Shown here: positions 10,236 through 22,771 of the stretch, in pieces
Position numbering within the stretch: position 1 is the stretch's first letter
Layout of the letters: each line of letters opens with the position of its first letter
Source: Lunularia cruciata
Taxonomy: Eukaryota; Streptophyta; Marchantiopsida; Lunulariales; Lunulariaceae
Length of the DNA stretch: 64,000 bases
Reading direction: 5' to 3'
Assembly: GCA_948567375.1 (NCBI GenBank)
Contig: OX419762.1
Coordinates: 55,632,841-55,696,840 of the forward strand
The notes under the pieces: model-generated
Seen by the model: only the letters and a program-made list of their open reading frames with translations
Database searches by the model: none
What the model was told of the DNA's origin: nothing
Made by a program: the position numbers and the translations under genes

Positions 10236-13200
10236 TATGACAACCCAACAAGTATCACTTTTGTGGTTATAAGGTAAATAAAGTTTGCTCCCACAAAGAT
10301 ACGAGTAAGAAATGGTCAAATAACAAAGAAAATAGTATCAATATAGTTCTTCTTGGTTGCATCCTTAATCTCTTAGGTAGAAACCACACCCAAAAGAGAG
10401 TAACAAGCATTGACTCACAATCTTGTCATAATTTACATAGTCATAATCACAATACTATTTAATCTTTCCAAATCAACTTTGATTGTGATGATTTAGATTC
10501 TCACAAAAATGGCTACTTTACTACAAAATGATCTTGTCTCAAAACTGCATTTGACCTCTCCATTGAAGGCACAACTTCTTGATCAAAATTGCTTCACATC
10601 AAACTTGTGATGCACTCACAAATGCAAAATACTCGTGCTGCAAAATACAATCAACACTACAATTCCTCTCAGATTTGTCAAGGCATTGCTTCAATTACAC
10701 TTCCCTCAAGATCAAACACACCAAATGAAGATTAATGTTGTGGAGTCCAACATCCAACAAGCTCACAGACTTGCACTTTGAATTTCTCCAAACACTCACA
10801 AACACAAACATAAGATTGATACTCAAAATTAAGCTTAAATGATGAGCATTGAGATACAACACTTTGCTTTATCTATCTTCAGAAATTATGGATACTAAAC
10901 AACATTTTGCTGCAAATGCCTCCTTTAAATAGGCTAAGCATTTTGATAGTTAATTGACAACTATATTGTTCTAAACAACTTTACCAACCTGTAGATCTAA
11001 AATGACAAAACACCTCTTCATATTTGGCCCTTCAAATCTCAAAGCTATGACTACTTTGCTCCAATGTCAACCTCAACTTTGGCTTCCAAACCCAATGTTC
11101 CTTCAAGAATTTCCCCTTCTTTGGGTCTCTCTTATACTACTCCTACATCTTCTATTTCTTCTATCTCTTCACTACAAATTGCAATTGAACTCATGTCTAA
11201 TCTATCTACATATTCATCTTCTAACCCTCTCTTCTCTAATGTCTTAGGTTATTCACTCAAAGACACTTGCACTCCAATCTTTGTTATTTTGGACTTCTCC
11301 TCCTCCTTCATCTCACTACAAAGTCTATCTAAATCTGATCTTACTAATCTAATCAAAGACTCACGTTATCTCCTACTTCTAACATCTTCCTATCAACTTG
11401 ATCTCTTAGACAAATCAAAAGATTTTTCAATTTAGTATCCTTTGCCTTCCTCTTCCAAGTTTCCTACACAAGCAACTTCAATTTGTGCAGTCTAGGTTCC
11501 TCCAATTTATCTTGGCTTCAGTGCTGAGCATTGCCTTTAACTCCTTCACTACTACTCTTATTGCATCCGACTCCACACTTGTTACTACCTTCTCCTTACT
11601 TCTCTCCACCTCCAATTCATTCCAATACATCATCAACTCATCCTCAAACTTAGCCTTCAATTCTTCCTTGTCTTGTCTATATAGGACGAATTGATCCTTG
11701 ACTCCTTTGAGCAATCATTTCTCCTCCCGACTACACTCTATTAACTCTTATTGCCAAGCTAGGTCCTTCTCTACTGTGCTGTACTAACTCTTGCTTCATC
11801 ACTGCTTCACTCACCTTTGAATGTATAACCTCCACTTGTGCATCAGCAATTTCTCTTTTCATTGTCTTGACTAATGCCATCTTCTCCTTCAATTCATTGC
11901 TACACTTCACAAAGTTCTCCTTCAAGGCATCCAAGCTTTTATTCCAAAGAACTACTTCCACCCAAAGTTCTTTGGCTTCCTTCTCTCCTTGAGTTATGTT
12001 ACTTCTTAACCCCATAGTTTGCTACGACTGTTAATTCATCCCTCACTTCTGGATGATAAATCTTCATCTCCACTTTCTTCTATTGCAAAAGCACCAACAA
12101 AGGATACACAATCTTTGAAAAATACTCAAACCCCTTATATTTTCCTTTGTAGTCTCTTAAGTCTTCCTCTTTGGTAGGTAGTTCTTTGACTGGTGCTTTA
12201 CCCCAAAGATGCAAACTTTGTATCTTCAATGTTTTGCCATCCAAACTCTCCTCTTTGGCTGGAGCCTTGCTTGGTCCAACAATGACCACTTGAGAACTTC
12301 TCTTTCCCCTGGCTGTGCTTGGAAATACCAAGGCACCCTCTTCTTCTTTCTCATACTCAAGCTTGTCTATTGGCAACTCCAAACATGACTTGTCTCCTCC
12401 TTCCTTATGGTCAATTGCCTCATGGAACTCATGCTTGTCCCCTCCAACTATCCCTTCTCTTGATTGAACTTTAGTCTCTCCTCCACTACAGCTACTCAAT
12501 TCTTTGCTCAACGGTGTAGATTCTTCTTTTGCTCTTGAGGCTTCTCCCTTTGACTCAATTTCTCCTTCTAATTCCTCCTCCAAAGTTGATTCCTTCACTT
12601 CTATCCGTGTGAGATTTGGATTGCATTTTTGTAGCTTTTGGGGCTGCTCCAACAAATTTGTCCTTTGGGTCCACTTCTCTTCCTAAGCATGGAGATATCC
12701 ACTACTAGTATCTTCTCCTTTCCACTCTCTAGGTAATAATCATCACCTTCACTAACCTGCTTGATGTAATATTGTTCATCCTCATTTGCTTCTCTTTGTA
12801 GATTGGGGTAGAAGGGGACCACATTTTTCCTCTCTCTTCCTAGCTCAATAGGTTTACCTTGAAGTAGAAGTGAGCCACAAAGGGTATGAAGTAGTGGGGC
12901 TGCATATGCATTCTCCAAACGGTGATCATCTGCCCAACGCATTGGTGCAAACATTTTGCCCAATCCACCGCCTCTCCGACAAACATCTAATGGAAGAACA
13001 TTGCTTGCTGCATTGTTACATAGGTGGTTTTCTTTAGCTTGAACATAGCCATCATTGCACTCACAATCCCTCTCTGCATTGGATCCTTATAACTATCCAT
13101 CTTATACCCATTCTTGGTGCAAGGTCTACTAAAAGAATTCCTCACCTCAATAGTTTCTTTTGAAGCGTCATGCGTTTGATACAAGGTGATACCTCCTACC

Positions 13201-14005
13201 TCTCTTGTTTCTCTTCCTAGGATTAATCTCCAATCCAACTCAGTCCATTGAGCTAAATTTCCTCTCTTCTCTTCATGCTTAGGCCCATCCTTGCAATTGC
13301 TAGTGACAATTTCTGCTATGAACCTTGGAAAACTCAAATTCCAGTTCTAGGCCAGAAATGTGATGTGAACTCTTGACAAGACTTGGATCCTTGCCTCTAC
13401 ATCTAATAAACACATTGCAAGACCTTTAACCACATTCTGCTTATTCCCTTTTGGGGCCATCGTGTGCTTCCTCACTCTTTGCTTATGAAAAATCAAACCC
13501 AAGACTCTAACCCACTCCTCTTGTGTACTCACAGTTTGCATTCCTTTGGGTGGATTTTGAATAGGGATAAGATAGCATCTAGACATTGCAGCGCTTCCTC
13601 TTAGAAATCTCAATTTTATAGTCCTTTGTTGATTGATCATTCTTCAATTGCTTCTTTGTATTACTCATCAATTTTATGAGTTTGTTTCCTGTCACTTTCA
13701 AGAACATATTGGTCCCAAGGTAGGCACTTTCTTCTTGCATACTTTCTTTATTGGCAGACCCTGGGAAAAGGTTCTTTGGATCAATGGCTGCGCCCCCGCC
13801 CCCCTCCCCAAAACGGCAAGCCTTTTGTCATTGTCTTTGTATTTCCATCTGTTCGACCCAAGTCCTTTTGACTTTGATCTAAGGTCTACTTTGGGTTTAT
13901 GCCAAACACACAATTCTTGTATTTCTTCCCCATTTAGCTCTCCTTTGGCTTTACCAATGCACTTCTTCTTTAAAACTCCAAAAAACAAAAAATATGTGTA
14001 CCGCA
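10236..14005 (-). mobile_element. LTR-A copy 4, 3' LTR of a minus-strand element
   Basis: The unit starts TATGACAACCC (family TGTGACAACCC) and ends ..GTGTACCGCA, 17 of 20 bases matching the usual terminus when read on the minus strand. Unlike the other copies it directly abuts a purine-rich tract (14006-14022) and an Athila/Tat-like pol on the same strand, the arrangement expected of a 3' LTR. The TATTTAAAG box is at 10923-10931, about 695 bp from the LTR end. The left flank is AGAGC, but I could not find a matching duplication at the far end of the element. Confidence 0.8.
11052..13460 (-). pseudogene. U3 ORF of LTR-A copy 4, broken
   Basis: The start MAPKGNKQNV at 13460 leads into the conserved N-terminal segment (LLDVEARIQVLSR), then QWTELDWRLILGRE and NGYKMDSYKDP (about 13260-13080), a QQAMFFH motif near 12990, a basic/acidic linker (12650-12100), the coiled coil (12015-11480) and a C-terminal end LGLEAKVEVDIG near 11055. 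Stops and shifts split it into at least six readable pieces. It is the same protein as at 6831-9265 and lies between the LTR's outer end and its promoter-like box, that is in U3. Confidence 0.7.
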
Positions 14006-14022
14006 TACACCCTCCCTCAAAT
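14006..14022 (-). promoter_or_regulatory. Polypurine tract next to LTR-A
   Basis: Read on the minus strand the sequence is TTTGAGGGAGGGTGTA immediately before the LTR start TGCGGTAC. A purine run of this kind at the 3' end of the internal region primes plus-strand DNA synthesis in LTR retrotransposons, and GAGGGAG-type tracts are common in the Athila/Tat group. This site is the main evidence that the 3.78-kb unit is an LTR rather than an independent gene-bearing repeat. Confidence 0.65.
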
Positions 14023-14099
14023 ATGAGCATCCTTGCAAAAATCAACATTGGGTTCTTTATACAAGGCCAAGTCCAACACTTTCTAACTCTCCATCCGTT

Positions 14100-16100
14100 C
14101 ACTTGAGTGGCAAAGGGATTGCACTCTTGGTTTGCAAGTTGAGCAGAGCCACTGTCATAAATGTGCATTGCATGATATGGCTCCATCCACCTTAGATGCA
14201 GCTTGCTTGGAAAAAATATTTGGTGATTTTCATATAACAACACCAAATCGCTCTCTTGAACAGCAATAGGCTTGATGCGCTTGTTGTGCCTAACTTTCTG
14301 CTGGTCTTGTACTCCCTTTGTGGTTCGCATTGCATCGTCTCATTTCTCTTCTAACCACATTAGTTGATGGATCCAAAGATTCTAGCTTTCTTCTTCCAAC
14401 AATCATTCCTCATAGAGAATCCAATATGATAGGACTTCAAATTCAATTGGCAATATGGGATGAAAGCAATATATCAAGAAGTAAGGAATTTTTTTGGTTG
14501 TGATCTTTTCACTCATTCTATATACCCACAAAGCTGTAGGTAACTTCATATCCCAATCGTAGGCATAATTGATTGTCACCTTATTCAAAATTTTGCATAA
14601 CAATATGTTTGCTTTCTCCATTAGTCCATTTGCTTTTGGATTGTAAGGAGTTGTCTTTTGATGTTTAATTTAGAAGTAATTGGTTAATGTTTCCACCATG
14701 GAGTTCAAAAATGGGTCCTCCGATCACTGACCAATTCCACATGACATCTATAATGTGAAATGATGTTTTGGAAGAAAAATTCTATGACTATTTCCTCATT
14801 ATCTCTCCAAGTTGCCTTGGCTTTGACCATCTTGGTAGCATAATCAGTGCACACCAAGATGTATCTCTTCCTTGTTAATTGGGTCACCAGTTGAATCAGA
14901 CCCACAAAATCAATTCCCCATTTCTCAAATCGGGCCAATGGCAAAATTGGTCTCAAAAGCCATTGAGAAGTAGCTGTTGTCTTTCCTATTCATTTGCAAG
15001 CATCACAACTTCATAAATAGGTGTGAGTGTCCTTATACATTGTAGGCCACCAATACCCTAATGAGAGATTATATTTAACAGTATTATTTATGCATAATGT
15101 ACTCTCGATGCTTTGGAGTGTAAGGACTCAATTACTCCTACGACTTCATATGCCTCCAAGCATCTCCAAAGTACTTTGTCTTCACCCATTTTAAATAAAA
15201 TGGTGTTCAACTAGTACAATCCCATCTTCTTGAGGAAGACTGCACTCTACTCCAGGTCCAATCACTTAGGGCAACAACAAGTATGCAAATAATGATATTT
15301 TGCCACATACCTTGTACTTTGCATTGCTATTAAATAATATAACTCTTCATCAAGAAACCAATCATTGATTTCCAAGTCTTGGTCTTGAGTTTCCAACCTA
15401 GGTAAGAAGTCTGCATTTGAATGTGAAGCTTTCTTCCTTACTTGTACAGTGTATGTGAATTCAACAAGATTCACCTTGCAATTTGCCCAGACAAATCTGC
15501 CTTCTTGACCAATTGTCATAGAGCATAATTTTCCACATAGAAGACAAATTTGTATCCCAACAAATAGTGGTGAAACTTCTTGCAAACATACACCATTCCA
15601 AGTGTTTTTGTTTCAATTGCCAAATAGTTATTTTTTTGCAACTAAAAGCTGTTGGTTGGCATAATAAATTGGGTTTTCTTTCTACTTTTTGTTCTTCTGA
15701 CTTAAGACAACTCCAATTTCCATGGATGAAGTGTCCACATACACATAAGATGGGGCATCCCAATTTGGAACCCTCATGATTGGTACTTCAACCAGTTTCT
15801 TTTTTCAACTCTTGGAAAGCTTTTTATTGTTCTACTTCCCACAAATAGTCTTTGGACTTCTTCAAAAGCTTTGTTAGAGGTGCAAAAAGCACAACATAAT
15901 TTGATACAAAGCATTTGTAGTATCTGACATGTCCCAAGAAGGCCCTCAACTCCCAAATTTTTTAGGAGATTCTAGAGCTAAGATAACTTTCACCTTCTTG
16001 ACATTGATTTAAATACCTTGGCTTGAGACCCAATGCCCTAAAATAATTTATTCCTTCATTGCAAAGAAGCATTTCTCTAAGTGTAATGACAAGCTAGCAA
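14100..16100 (-). pseudogene. Athila/Tat-like pol (RT end, RNase H, integrase), decayed
   Basis: Minus-strand pieces in order: RT thumb/connection near 16020-15790 (LRAFLGHVRYYKCFV..); RNase H near 15790-15260 (VYVDTSSMEIGVVLSQ, then HSNADFLPRL); integrase near 15060-14400 with WGIDFVGLIQ, LVSDRRTHF and an MEKANILL segment that keeps the catalytic D, D and E; and a C-terminal segment near 14330-14100 (DLVLLYENHQ, LRWMEPYHA). The WGIDFVG wording and the matching plus-strand copy at 23.9-26.0 kb (FLDGFSGYNQV) point to the Athila/Tat side of plant Ty3/gypsy. Many frameshifts; non-functional. Confidence 0.75.
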
Positions 16101-16527
16101 ATTGACACCTCTCAAAAGTTTGGCAAGGTAATCTAAATGTATGTCTCTTTGCCCAAACACACAAAAATCACATAAGTGCAAGCATGTGTTGTGAAGAGCA
16201 CATTTGCCTATGTAGTGGCACCTTCATTGGTTGGCATTTTTTCTTGTAGGAGAACTTTCCTCAATCATAATGAAATGCATATTCCTATTGGGACCAACGT
16301 TATTATCTGGGTCATTCTATAAAAGTTCTCCGCATGCTTGAGTAATGATTCTCACTACAAATGAGATACCTCATATTGGGTCTAGGAGTTCCTTTTCCTC
16401 CTTTGGTTCCTCTTCTTCCTCAAAAAGGTGGATCTTGTAAGTGTTGGTTGTAGTTATTGTGCTAGGGAATAACATACATAACATGCGTTGTTACTTCTCA
16501 AGGCTCTTGGTGCCTTTCAAGCATTCT

Positions 16528-16570
16528 ACAATTTGCCATTATATGTTTGTATCTTCCACAATGGACACAA
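16528..16570 (-). pseudogene. Gag CCHC zinc knuckle remnant
   Basis: The minus strand reads CVHCGRYKHIMANC, an exact C-x2-C-x4-H-x4-C knuckle as in retroviral and retrotransposon nucleocapsids, where it binds genomic RNA. It sits only about 0.5 kb before the RT remnant on the same strand, so most of gag and the protease have been deleted. It belongs with the pol at 14100-16100. Confidence 0.7.
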
Positions 16571-16710
16571 TAATTTGGACTATCTAGGGTAGCACGCTAA
16601 GCATTAGTGTATCCTTGTCCAAGGCGACATGTACAAGAGATCTCTCCCCTGGCAATAGTGTTCATTGGTTTCAGGCTGCTATGGTAGGTGGAGGTTCTCA
16701 AGTCATTCCA

Positions 16711-19700
16711 ACTTCACCAAATTAAGTTGAAACAATGATCACTAAGCTACAACACTTTGCCTTACTCAACTTCAAAAATATAAATATTAAACACTAAAAC
16801 AATGCAAATGCCTCTTTAAATAGGCAAAGCACTTTGGAATAGTCATCTAACTACAAACCATTTTAATTGCTACTTTACTAACCTGCAAATCCAATATGAC
16901 ATTCCAATTCTTCATATCTACCTCTTCAAATCTCAAATCTATTACTAATCCAATCTAGTTTCTACCTCCACTTTGGCTTCCATGCCCAAATTACCTTCAA
17001 TTGCTTCTTCTACTTTGGGTTCAGCTACAACTTCTTTTATTTTTGTCATATCTTTAGTTTGAATTGCAATTGAAGTCAAAACTATACTATTGACCTTCTT
17101 CTTCTCTAGTCTAACTTCTTCAGTGATCTTGAGTAACTCACCTAAAGACACTTGTACTCCTATCTCACTTACATTGCTTCAAGTTCCTACTTTCACATTA
17201 CTCCAAAGCTCCTCTAATTTGGATTTCACTAAGTCTATCCTAAGACAAATATTGTCTCCTATCTCTAATATCTTCCTATCTATTCTCTTTCTCTTAAGCA
17301 AATCAACAACTTATTCATATCCACTTATTTTTCTTTTGCTTCCTTGTCTACTACACTAATAACTTCAACTCGTGCAATGTTGCTTCCTCCATCTTCACTT
17401 TTGTCTTCTCTCGACCCTGTTTTTTGCTTCCAACTCATTTAGATACATCTTCAACTTGTCCTCAAATTTGGCTTTCAGTGCTTCTTTCTCCTCCATGTAT
17501 TGGACAAGCGGGGTCTCCACACTTCTGAGTGGGGTCTCCACACACTTCACTCCACAGTCCTTGCAACCTCTCCTCTTCTTGATTTTGAACTATCAACTCA
17601 CACTCCCAGGCCCAATCCTTCTCTTCTGCAACCTTTCTTAGGCTCTCTAGTTCTTGCTCCATCACAACTACCATTTCCTTTGAGTGTATTGCCTCCAATT
17701 GTGCATCAATGAATTCATCCTTCAAGTTCTCAAATGCTGCCTTTTGATCCTTCAATTCTTAAGCTTATTGCTTGAGTTCTTTGCCGTGCTTCACAAAGCT
17801 CTCCTATAGATGATCAAAGGTCTTCCTCTAAAGAACAATATCAACCCAAAGTTCTTTGGCTTCTTCCTCTCCCCAGCTTTACTTTTTCCTTAACTCCTAG
17901 ACTTCTTTGTTCAAGAACTTCAATACTTCCAGCTCATCCTTCACTTCAGGATGTACTCTCTTTAGATCCTCCTTCTTGTGCAATTGCAACAACAAAGGAT
18001 AGACAATCTTTATAAGATAGGCTACTCCATTGAACTCTTCTTTGTCTTTTATTTCTTTAGCTTTGATCTTCCTTTCTTTGGCTAGTGCCTTACCCCAAAG
18101 TCTTGATCTCACCTTCAACATCATTTCCTTTGAGTTTTCTTCTTCTTCCTTGGCTTTACTTGGTCCTATAGTTGTGACTTGCAAACTTCTCTTCAATCTC
18201 AAGCCTCTCAAAAACACCAAGGCCAATTCTTCTTCTTGCTCTTCTTCCAACTCCACCGCAGGTAATTCCAAACATGAGGCATCTCCTCCCGCCATACAAT
18301 CAATCACCACATGGAACTCGTCATTCTCTTCTCTAGCCACTTCATCCATCAAGTGTTGGACTTTGGGATCTCTTTCACTCTCATTGATAGACTCTTTACT
18401 TTGCAATGTGAGCTCTTCTTCTTCCTTTGAGTCTTCACACTTTGACTTAGCTTCCCCTTCTGATTCTTCCTTTGATGATAGGTTCTTCACCACCACCATC
18501 TCTTGTTGTGGGTTTAGCCTCCTCTTCTTTTGTGGCTGAACTGGTGACACTCTTTCTTTGGGTCTACCTTGCTTCCTTGGCCTTGAGATATCCACCAATA
18601 ATATCTTCTCCTTCCTTGTCTTGATGTAGTGTTCATCACCTTCATGGAATTTCACTTATAAAATATTGTTCATCCGTATCTGCAACTTTTTGTAAATTGG
18701 GGTGAAAGTGTGACACTATCCTTACTTTCTCCTCCAAGCTGATTAGGTTAGTTCCTAAATAGAAATGTGCCATGAAGGGTACAAAGTAATGGGGTGGTAG
18801 GTCCATTTCCAATTTTTAATCATCTGACCTACTCTCTAATGAAAACACTTGGCCCAATTCATCACTTCTCTTGCAAACATCTGGTGAAAGAACACAACCT
18901 ACTACTTCTTCTAAAAAATCCCACTTCTAATAGAAGATGACTCCTCCTACTTCTCTTGCTTTTCTAATCAAGACTAATCTCCAATCCAACTCAGTCCACC
19001 AAACCAGATTTCCTTTCTTCTCCTCTATCTTGGGGCCATCTTTGCAATTGTTGGTAGCAATTTTTGCCATGAAACCTAGAAAGCTCAAATTCTAGTTCCA
19101 TGACAAAAAAGTGATGCAAAGTGTGCTCAAGACTTTGATTCTTTCCACTATGTCTAATCTATGTATTGCAAGACTCCTCATTAAACTCTACTACCCTTTG
19201 GTGGCAGCATGTGCTTTCTAACTCTTGGTCTCTAAAAGAGAAAACCCTCCCCGAAGCCCAAGATACTAACTCCTTCAGGACAATTATTGAGAAGCATATG
19301 ATGTTGTCATGACATTTCAAAGCTCCCTTGACAAAGCCTCAATCTATAGTTTTTCACTGCATGGTCAATCTTTAGTTGATATTCAATTAACACATAGAGA
19401 TTTTGCATGTCTATTTTCCATCACTCTGACTTGAAGTAGCCATTTTCTTTACCCATACTTTCTTGATTGGCTACACCCAAAGAAAAGTTATTACAGGTTC
19501 TTTGGATTGGGTTGCACATCCCGATGCAAAGTATCCTTACTTTGCATAAGTCTAGCCAGAGTCCTTCTAACTCTAACACAAGGTCAGCTCTTTGGGTCTA
19601 TGCCAGACACACACGATTCTCCTCTTTTCTTCTTCATTAAGCTGCAATTTGGCTTCAATAATACTCTTCTTCTTTAAAAATTGTCAAAAACAAAAAAATG

Positions 19701-19711
19701 TGGGTAACACA
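16711..19711 (-). mobile_element. LTR-A copy 5, truncated on the R-U5 side
   Basis: This copy joins the family at about 16711, inside the region after the ORF, so roughly 600 bp of its R-U5 end are gone. It then includes the TATTTAAAG box (16814-16822), the U3 ORF and the outer terminus ..GTGGGTAACACA at 19711. It could be the 5' LTR of the element whose pol and 3' LTR lie at 10236-16700, with a deletion across the PBS, because orientation and order fit; the flanking bases do not give a clean duplication. Confidence 0.65.
16940..19120 (-). pseudogene. U3 ORF of LTR-A copy 5, broken
   Basis: Readable pieces: the N-terminal region near 19110-18670; a basic/acidic linker and coiled coil in one long piece at 18655-17897 (starts KFHEGDEHYIKTRKEKILL, ends LEVLKFLNKEV); more coil at 17755-17462 (KDQKAAFENLKDEFIDAQLE); and the C-terminal domain at 17151-16945 ending VEVETRLD. 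The N-domain here lacks part of the usual NGYK..FFH stretch (compare 18900-18930), a small internal deletion. Stops and frameshifts throughout. Confidence 0.65.
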
Positions 19712-20830
19712 GTAGAGGAGCAAATGACAAAGATCAAGCTACACAAGTTAAAGTTGTAGGTACAACCCCTTAGTATGAAGAAATTTGAAGACTTATGGAT
19801 GGATGACTTAAATCTAAAACTCAAGGAACATGTAGATAGGAAATTCATTGAGTCCTTGTGGTTCCTTAAAGCTAGAAATAGCTGGCTACAATGAGATGAT
19901 TGAACTTTTGTTTAGAGCAATCAGAGGCAAAGGAAGCTCTTTGTAATAGTATTATTCTTGCATGAACCCTTCAAAGAATAGTTCTTTGTGGTAATAATCT
20001 TTGGAATAAGGAGAAATCCAAAGACAACAAAGTAGGAAGCTTCTTGTGAGAAGAACATCTTTTGAGAACACATGGATTGTTAATATCAGTGTATAGGTAA
20101 TCATGATATGATAAGAAAAAATAAGGAGATAACTAGTGTATAGTAAAGATGATGACAAGTGCAATTTTTATAAAACTTTTCATTGTCTCAACTATTAGAT
20201 CTTCTTTACAAGTGCCACATCAGAATCTTGAGTAACCTTCATCTCCATGTTTTAGTTGGATTGGCCTAATCCAATAGTTGAGGGTATGGGACACTATGGG
20301 AAAGAGGAAATGACAAGATAGTCCTTACGTCACTATCATCAAGATACCATGTGGCTGGCTATGTCAAGGAATGTATATTTTGTAGAAGCTAAAGGGCACA
20401 TAGGTGTGATAGACCTACGAGCCATTTCTAAGTTGTGTTTAAAGGTAAAGCCCTTTCCTTGGTAGAGCCAAGATCACTATGGAAATCATGACCATAATTC
20501 CTCCTTGAACCAAGTGAAAGGCCGATCATGCAAGGACTATCTTGTCCCTTCTTGATTCCCATAGCATCTTGTACCCTCCACAAAAGGAATGGGCCAACCT
20601 ACTAACTTTTTTGGTGCCATGCTGCCTGATATATATGTCCTCTCCACTACTCTATACAACTTTCTCAGGACGTGTTTATTCTACTCCATGCCACAAGGAC
20701 CTTGCATTTTTAAGCCTAGGGGAAGCATTACCTCCCACATTTACAAGTTCTCTGCTAATCTTTAGATTTAACCACTATTGCAAAGAAGGCCTTTCATGGC
20801 AAGCAATTCTGCCCAAAGAAAACCATACAC
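19712..20830. other. Unassigned stretch
   Basis: The first 170 bases read on the plus strand as a short charged segment (KIKLHKLKL, KEHVDRKFIESLWF) faintly like retroelement gag or the LTR-A coil, then coding signal is lost. Apart from the small foldback at 20187-20282 I see no gene, promoter or known repeat. ORFs here are short and without recognisable motifs. Confidence 0.3.
20187..20282. repeat. 96-bp foldback with 14-bp terminal inverted repeats
   Basis: CTCAACTATTAGAT at 20187-20200 pairs with ATCCAATAGTTGAG at 20269-20282 with one mismatch. Near the right end is a second small palindrome, TTGGATT-ggcct-AATCCAA (20256-20274). The size and termini would fit a very short MITE-like foldback, but no clear target duplication is visible and no second copy occurs in the window. 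Confidence 0.4.
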
Positions 20831-20849
20831 ACTAACACCATAGCTTGTG

Positions 20850-21670
20850 GCCACAAAAGTTCCCCCAATGGCAATAACATACATCTTAGCTCCAGTGTTC
20901 CATGCAACTATTGCTACAATTGCATCAACCTTAGGAGGAAACAATTTTATAACCCCTAGAATAGTAATGTTAACCAAGCAAGAAGACTTTAAGGAATTCT
21001 TATATATGTTTCAAAATATCTACATGACATGGAATATCTTGAAGATACCACTAGGGCATGAAAAATTGGCCAATGTTTCATTAGAGTCCTACAACATTGT
21101 TTAGTGGCCTAACCATAGCTACACAAACAAGTTATGTGTTGATATAAGATGAAGAATGATAAGAATACATATTGGCAATGTGGCAAGAACAACTCTAAGA
21201 CAAGATTAATAGGATTTACAAAGGACACAATGAAACCATACAAGCATTTATTTCAAGGTTCCAATGCATATCATCAATGATCACACAAACCCTAGATCCT
21301 ACTATGGCTCTAAATTGGTTTAAGGATGCATTCCCTAAAGATATTCAAAAGTTCCTCATCTATAAAAAAGTTGCAACAAAAGGCCATGGATTCAAAGAAA
21401 TATTATGTTGTGCTCAAACTAACAAGCAAGACATGGCCTTGCTTGACCCTTGCTCTAAAATACCAAGTTTGTAAAGGGATGTAACACATAATCCATATGT
21501 TGCTACATAGAGATTCCATCAGCCCAATAACTTCTATAGAAGAGTTCTTGTAGTTGCACCGGTCCAATACATGGCTCCCATGTAGTACCCATATCTGATC
21601 ATATGTCCACAACCTTACTAGTTCCTATATCTCAATCGGGACTACCAATTCCTATAGCTATCAATGTTCT
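20850..21670 (+). pseudogene. Probable retrotransposon gag remnant
   Basis: Plus-strand pieces (20847-21104 and 21277-21474) include QEDFKEFLYMFQNIYMTWNI and MALNWFKDAFPKDIQKFLIY, the helical pattern and the W-F-x-x-x-L/F-P order seen in Retrotrans_gag proteins of plant Ty3 elements. Stops interrupt it. It precedes an LTR-A tail on the same strand at about 21700-22273, so it may be the gag of an LTR-A element that lost pol and most of its 3' LTR. Confidence 0.4.
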
Positions 21671-21699
21671 TGCGGCAATCATCAAGGTAGAGGACTATT

Positions 21700-22273
21700 C
21701 CAAGTTTCAAACTTGTGTGTGTGTTTGTGAGTGTTCAGAGAAGTTCAAAGTGCAAGTATGAGTGTTAGATATTGGATTCTATAGCTTTGATTTCATTTTG
21801 TGTGCTTGATCCTTAGTGGATCAAAGCAATGCCTTGACAAAATTATGAGGAATCGTAGTTTTGTAGTATTCTACATTGGTGAGTGCAACCCTAGATTGAT
21901 ACTTGGAAGTATCAATCTAGGGTAATTTTGATTGAGGAAGTTGTCTCTTTAATTGAGGGGTGGAACAAAATTCCAAGGCAAAGTCATTTCATGGTAAAGT
22001 AGCCTTCTATGGGAAAATTGAATCATCACAATCAATATCAATTTTAAAAGGATTTGAAGAATTGTGATTATGGGTGTTGTGATTTGTGACAAGATTGCAA
22101 TCTAGTGCTTACTCTCTTTTGCATATGGTTTCTACCCAAGAGACCAAAGACAAAACCAAAAAGAACTGTTTGGTTACTATTTACTTTGTATTTTACAATT
22201 TTTGACCGATATCTTAAAGAAAAAATGATAACTTACTAATTACCGCAAAAGTGAAACTTGTTGGGTTGTCACA
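21700..22273 (+). mobile_element. LTR-A 3' end (R-U5) fragment
   Basis: This matches the last 570 bp of the plus-oriented unit, including the conserved block around AGCAATGCCTTGACAAAATT and TCTTTTGCATATGGTTTCTACC, and ends exactly at ..GGGTTGTCACA (22273). The 5' boundary near 21700 is abrupt and adjoins the gag-like remnant. No ORF is expected in this part of the LTR. Confidence 0.75.
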
Positions 22274-22278
22274 CATTG

Positions 22279-22771
22279 TTTCTTTGGTGAGTGATACAAA
22301 CTAATCCCAAAGATCCTCCAAAATCTTGAGCATCATTGTAATTTTCTTCTCATTCTCCTTGTTACTATAAGGGTTCTATACCTCAATGGTGATTTCTTCT
22401 TGCAATTTCTTCTTGTTGGTGGCCTGCTCCTCCTTCTCCTTCCAAGAACCTCCCACAAGAACTTCAATTTGAGTCCAATCTACTTTTTGTATTCTTCCAT
22501 CATTACTTTTAGTGTGGTATACATACCTTGCTCAATTTCTACTTCCTACGATAGTCAAAAAACCTTTGCAGTTTGGTCATACAATCATCTTTTAACCACA
22601 TTTGGTGTACATAACTTGCAATCCAAAGAACACTCATCTCTTCTTGCAACATTTGGACCTCCTCTTCTTGAACTTTTTTTGCACATTCAAGCACAAAGTC
22701 TCCCTCTTCAACTCCTTTGACTCTTGCAGCAAGGTATCTCCTCTAATAAACTCCTCCTTGTATAGGTTTTG
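22279..22771 (-). pseudogene. LTR-A coiled-coil fragment (minus)
   Basis: On the minus strand the composition and wording match the coiled-coil part of the U3 ORF (Glu/Lys/Leu-rich heptads), with frameshifts. It is bounded on the left by the end of one plus LTR-A piece (22273) and on the right by the start of another (TGTGGTACCC at 22772), so both neighbours may have inserted into or recombined with it. Confidence 0.5.

Noticed and set aside
11052-13460. Coiled-coil ORF as an env-like ORF between pol and 3' LTR
   Set aside because: The copies at 6037-9816 and 57474-61260 carry the ORF inside units with perfect 5-bp duplications and no pol, and the PPT at 14006 lies before the ORF, so it is within the LTR.
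10231-19716. AGAGC left of 10236 as one half of a target duplication for the copy 4-pol-copy 5 element
   Set aside because: The bases right of 19711 (GTAGA) do not match, and AGAGC also flanks the insertion at 6037, so it may be coincidence or the result of recombination.
20850-21670. Gag-like remnant as a host gene
   Set aside because: Short broken pieces with retroelement gag wording next to an LTR-A end; no intact frame.
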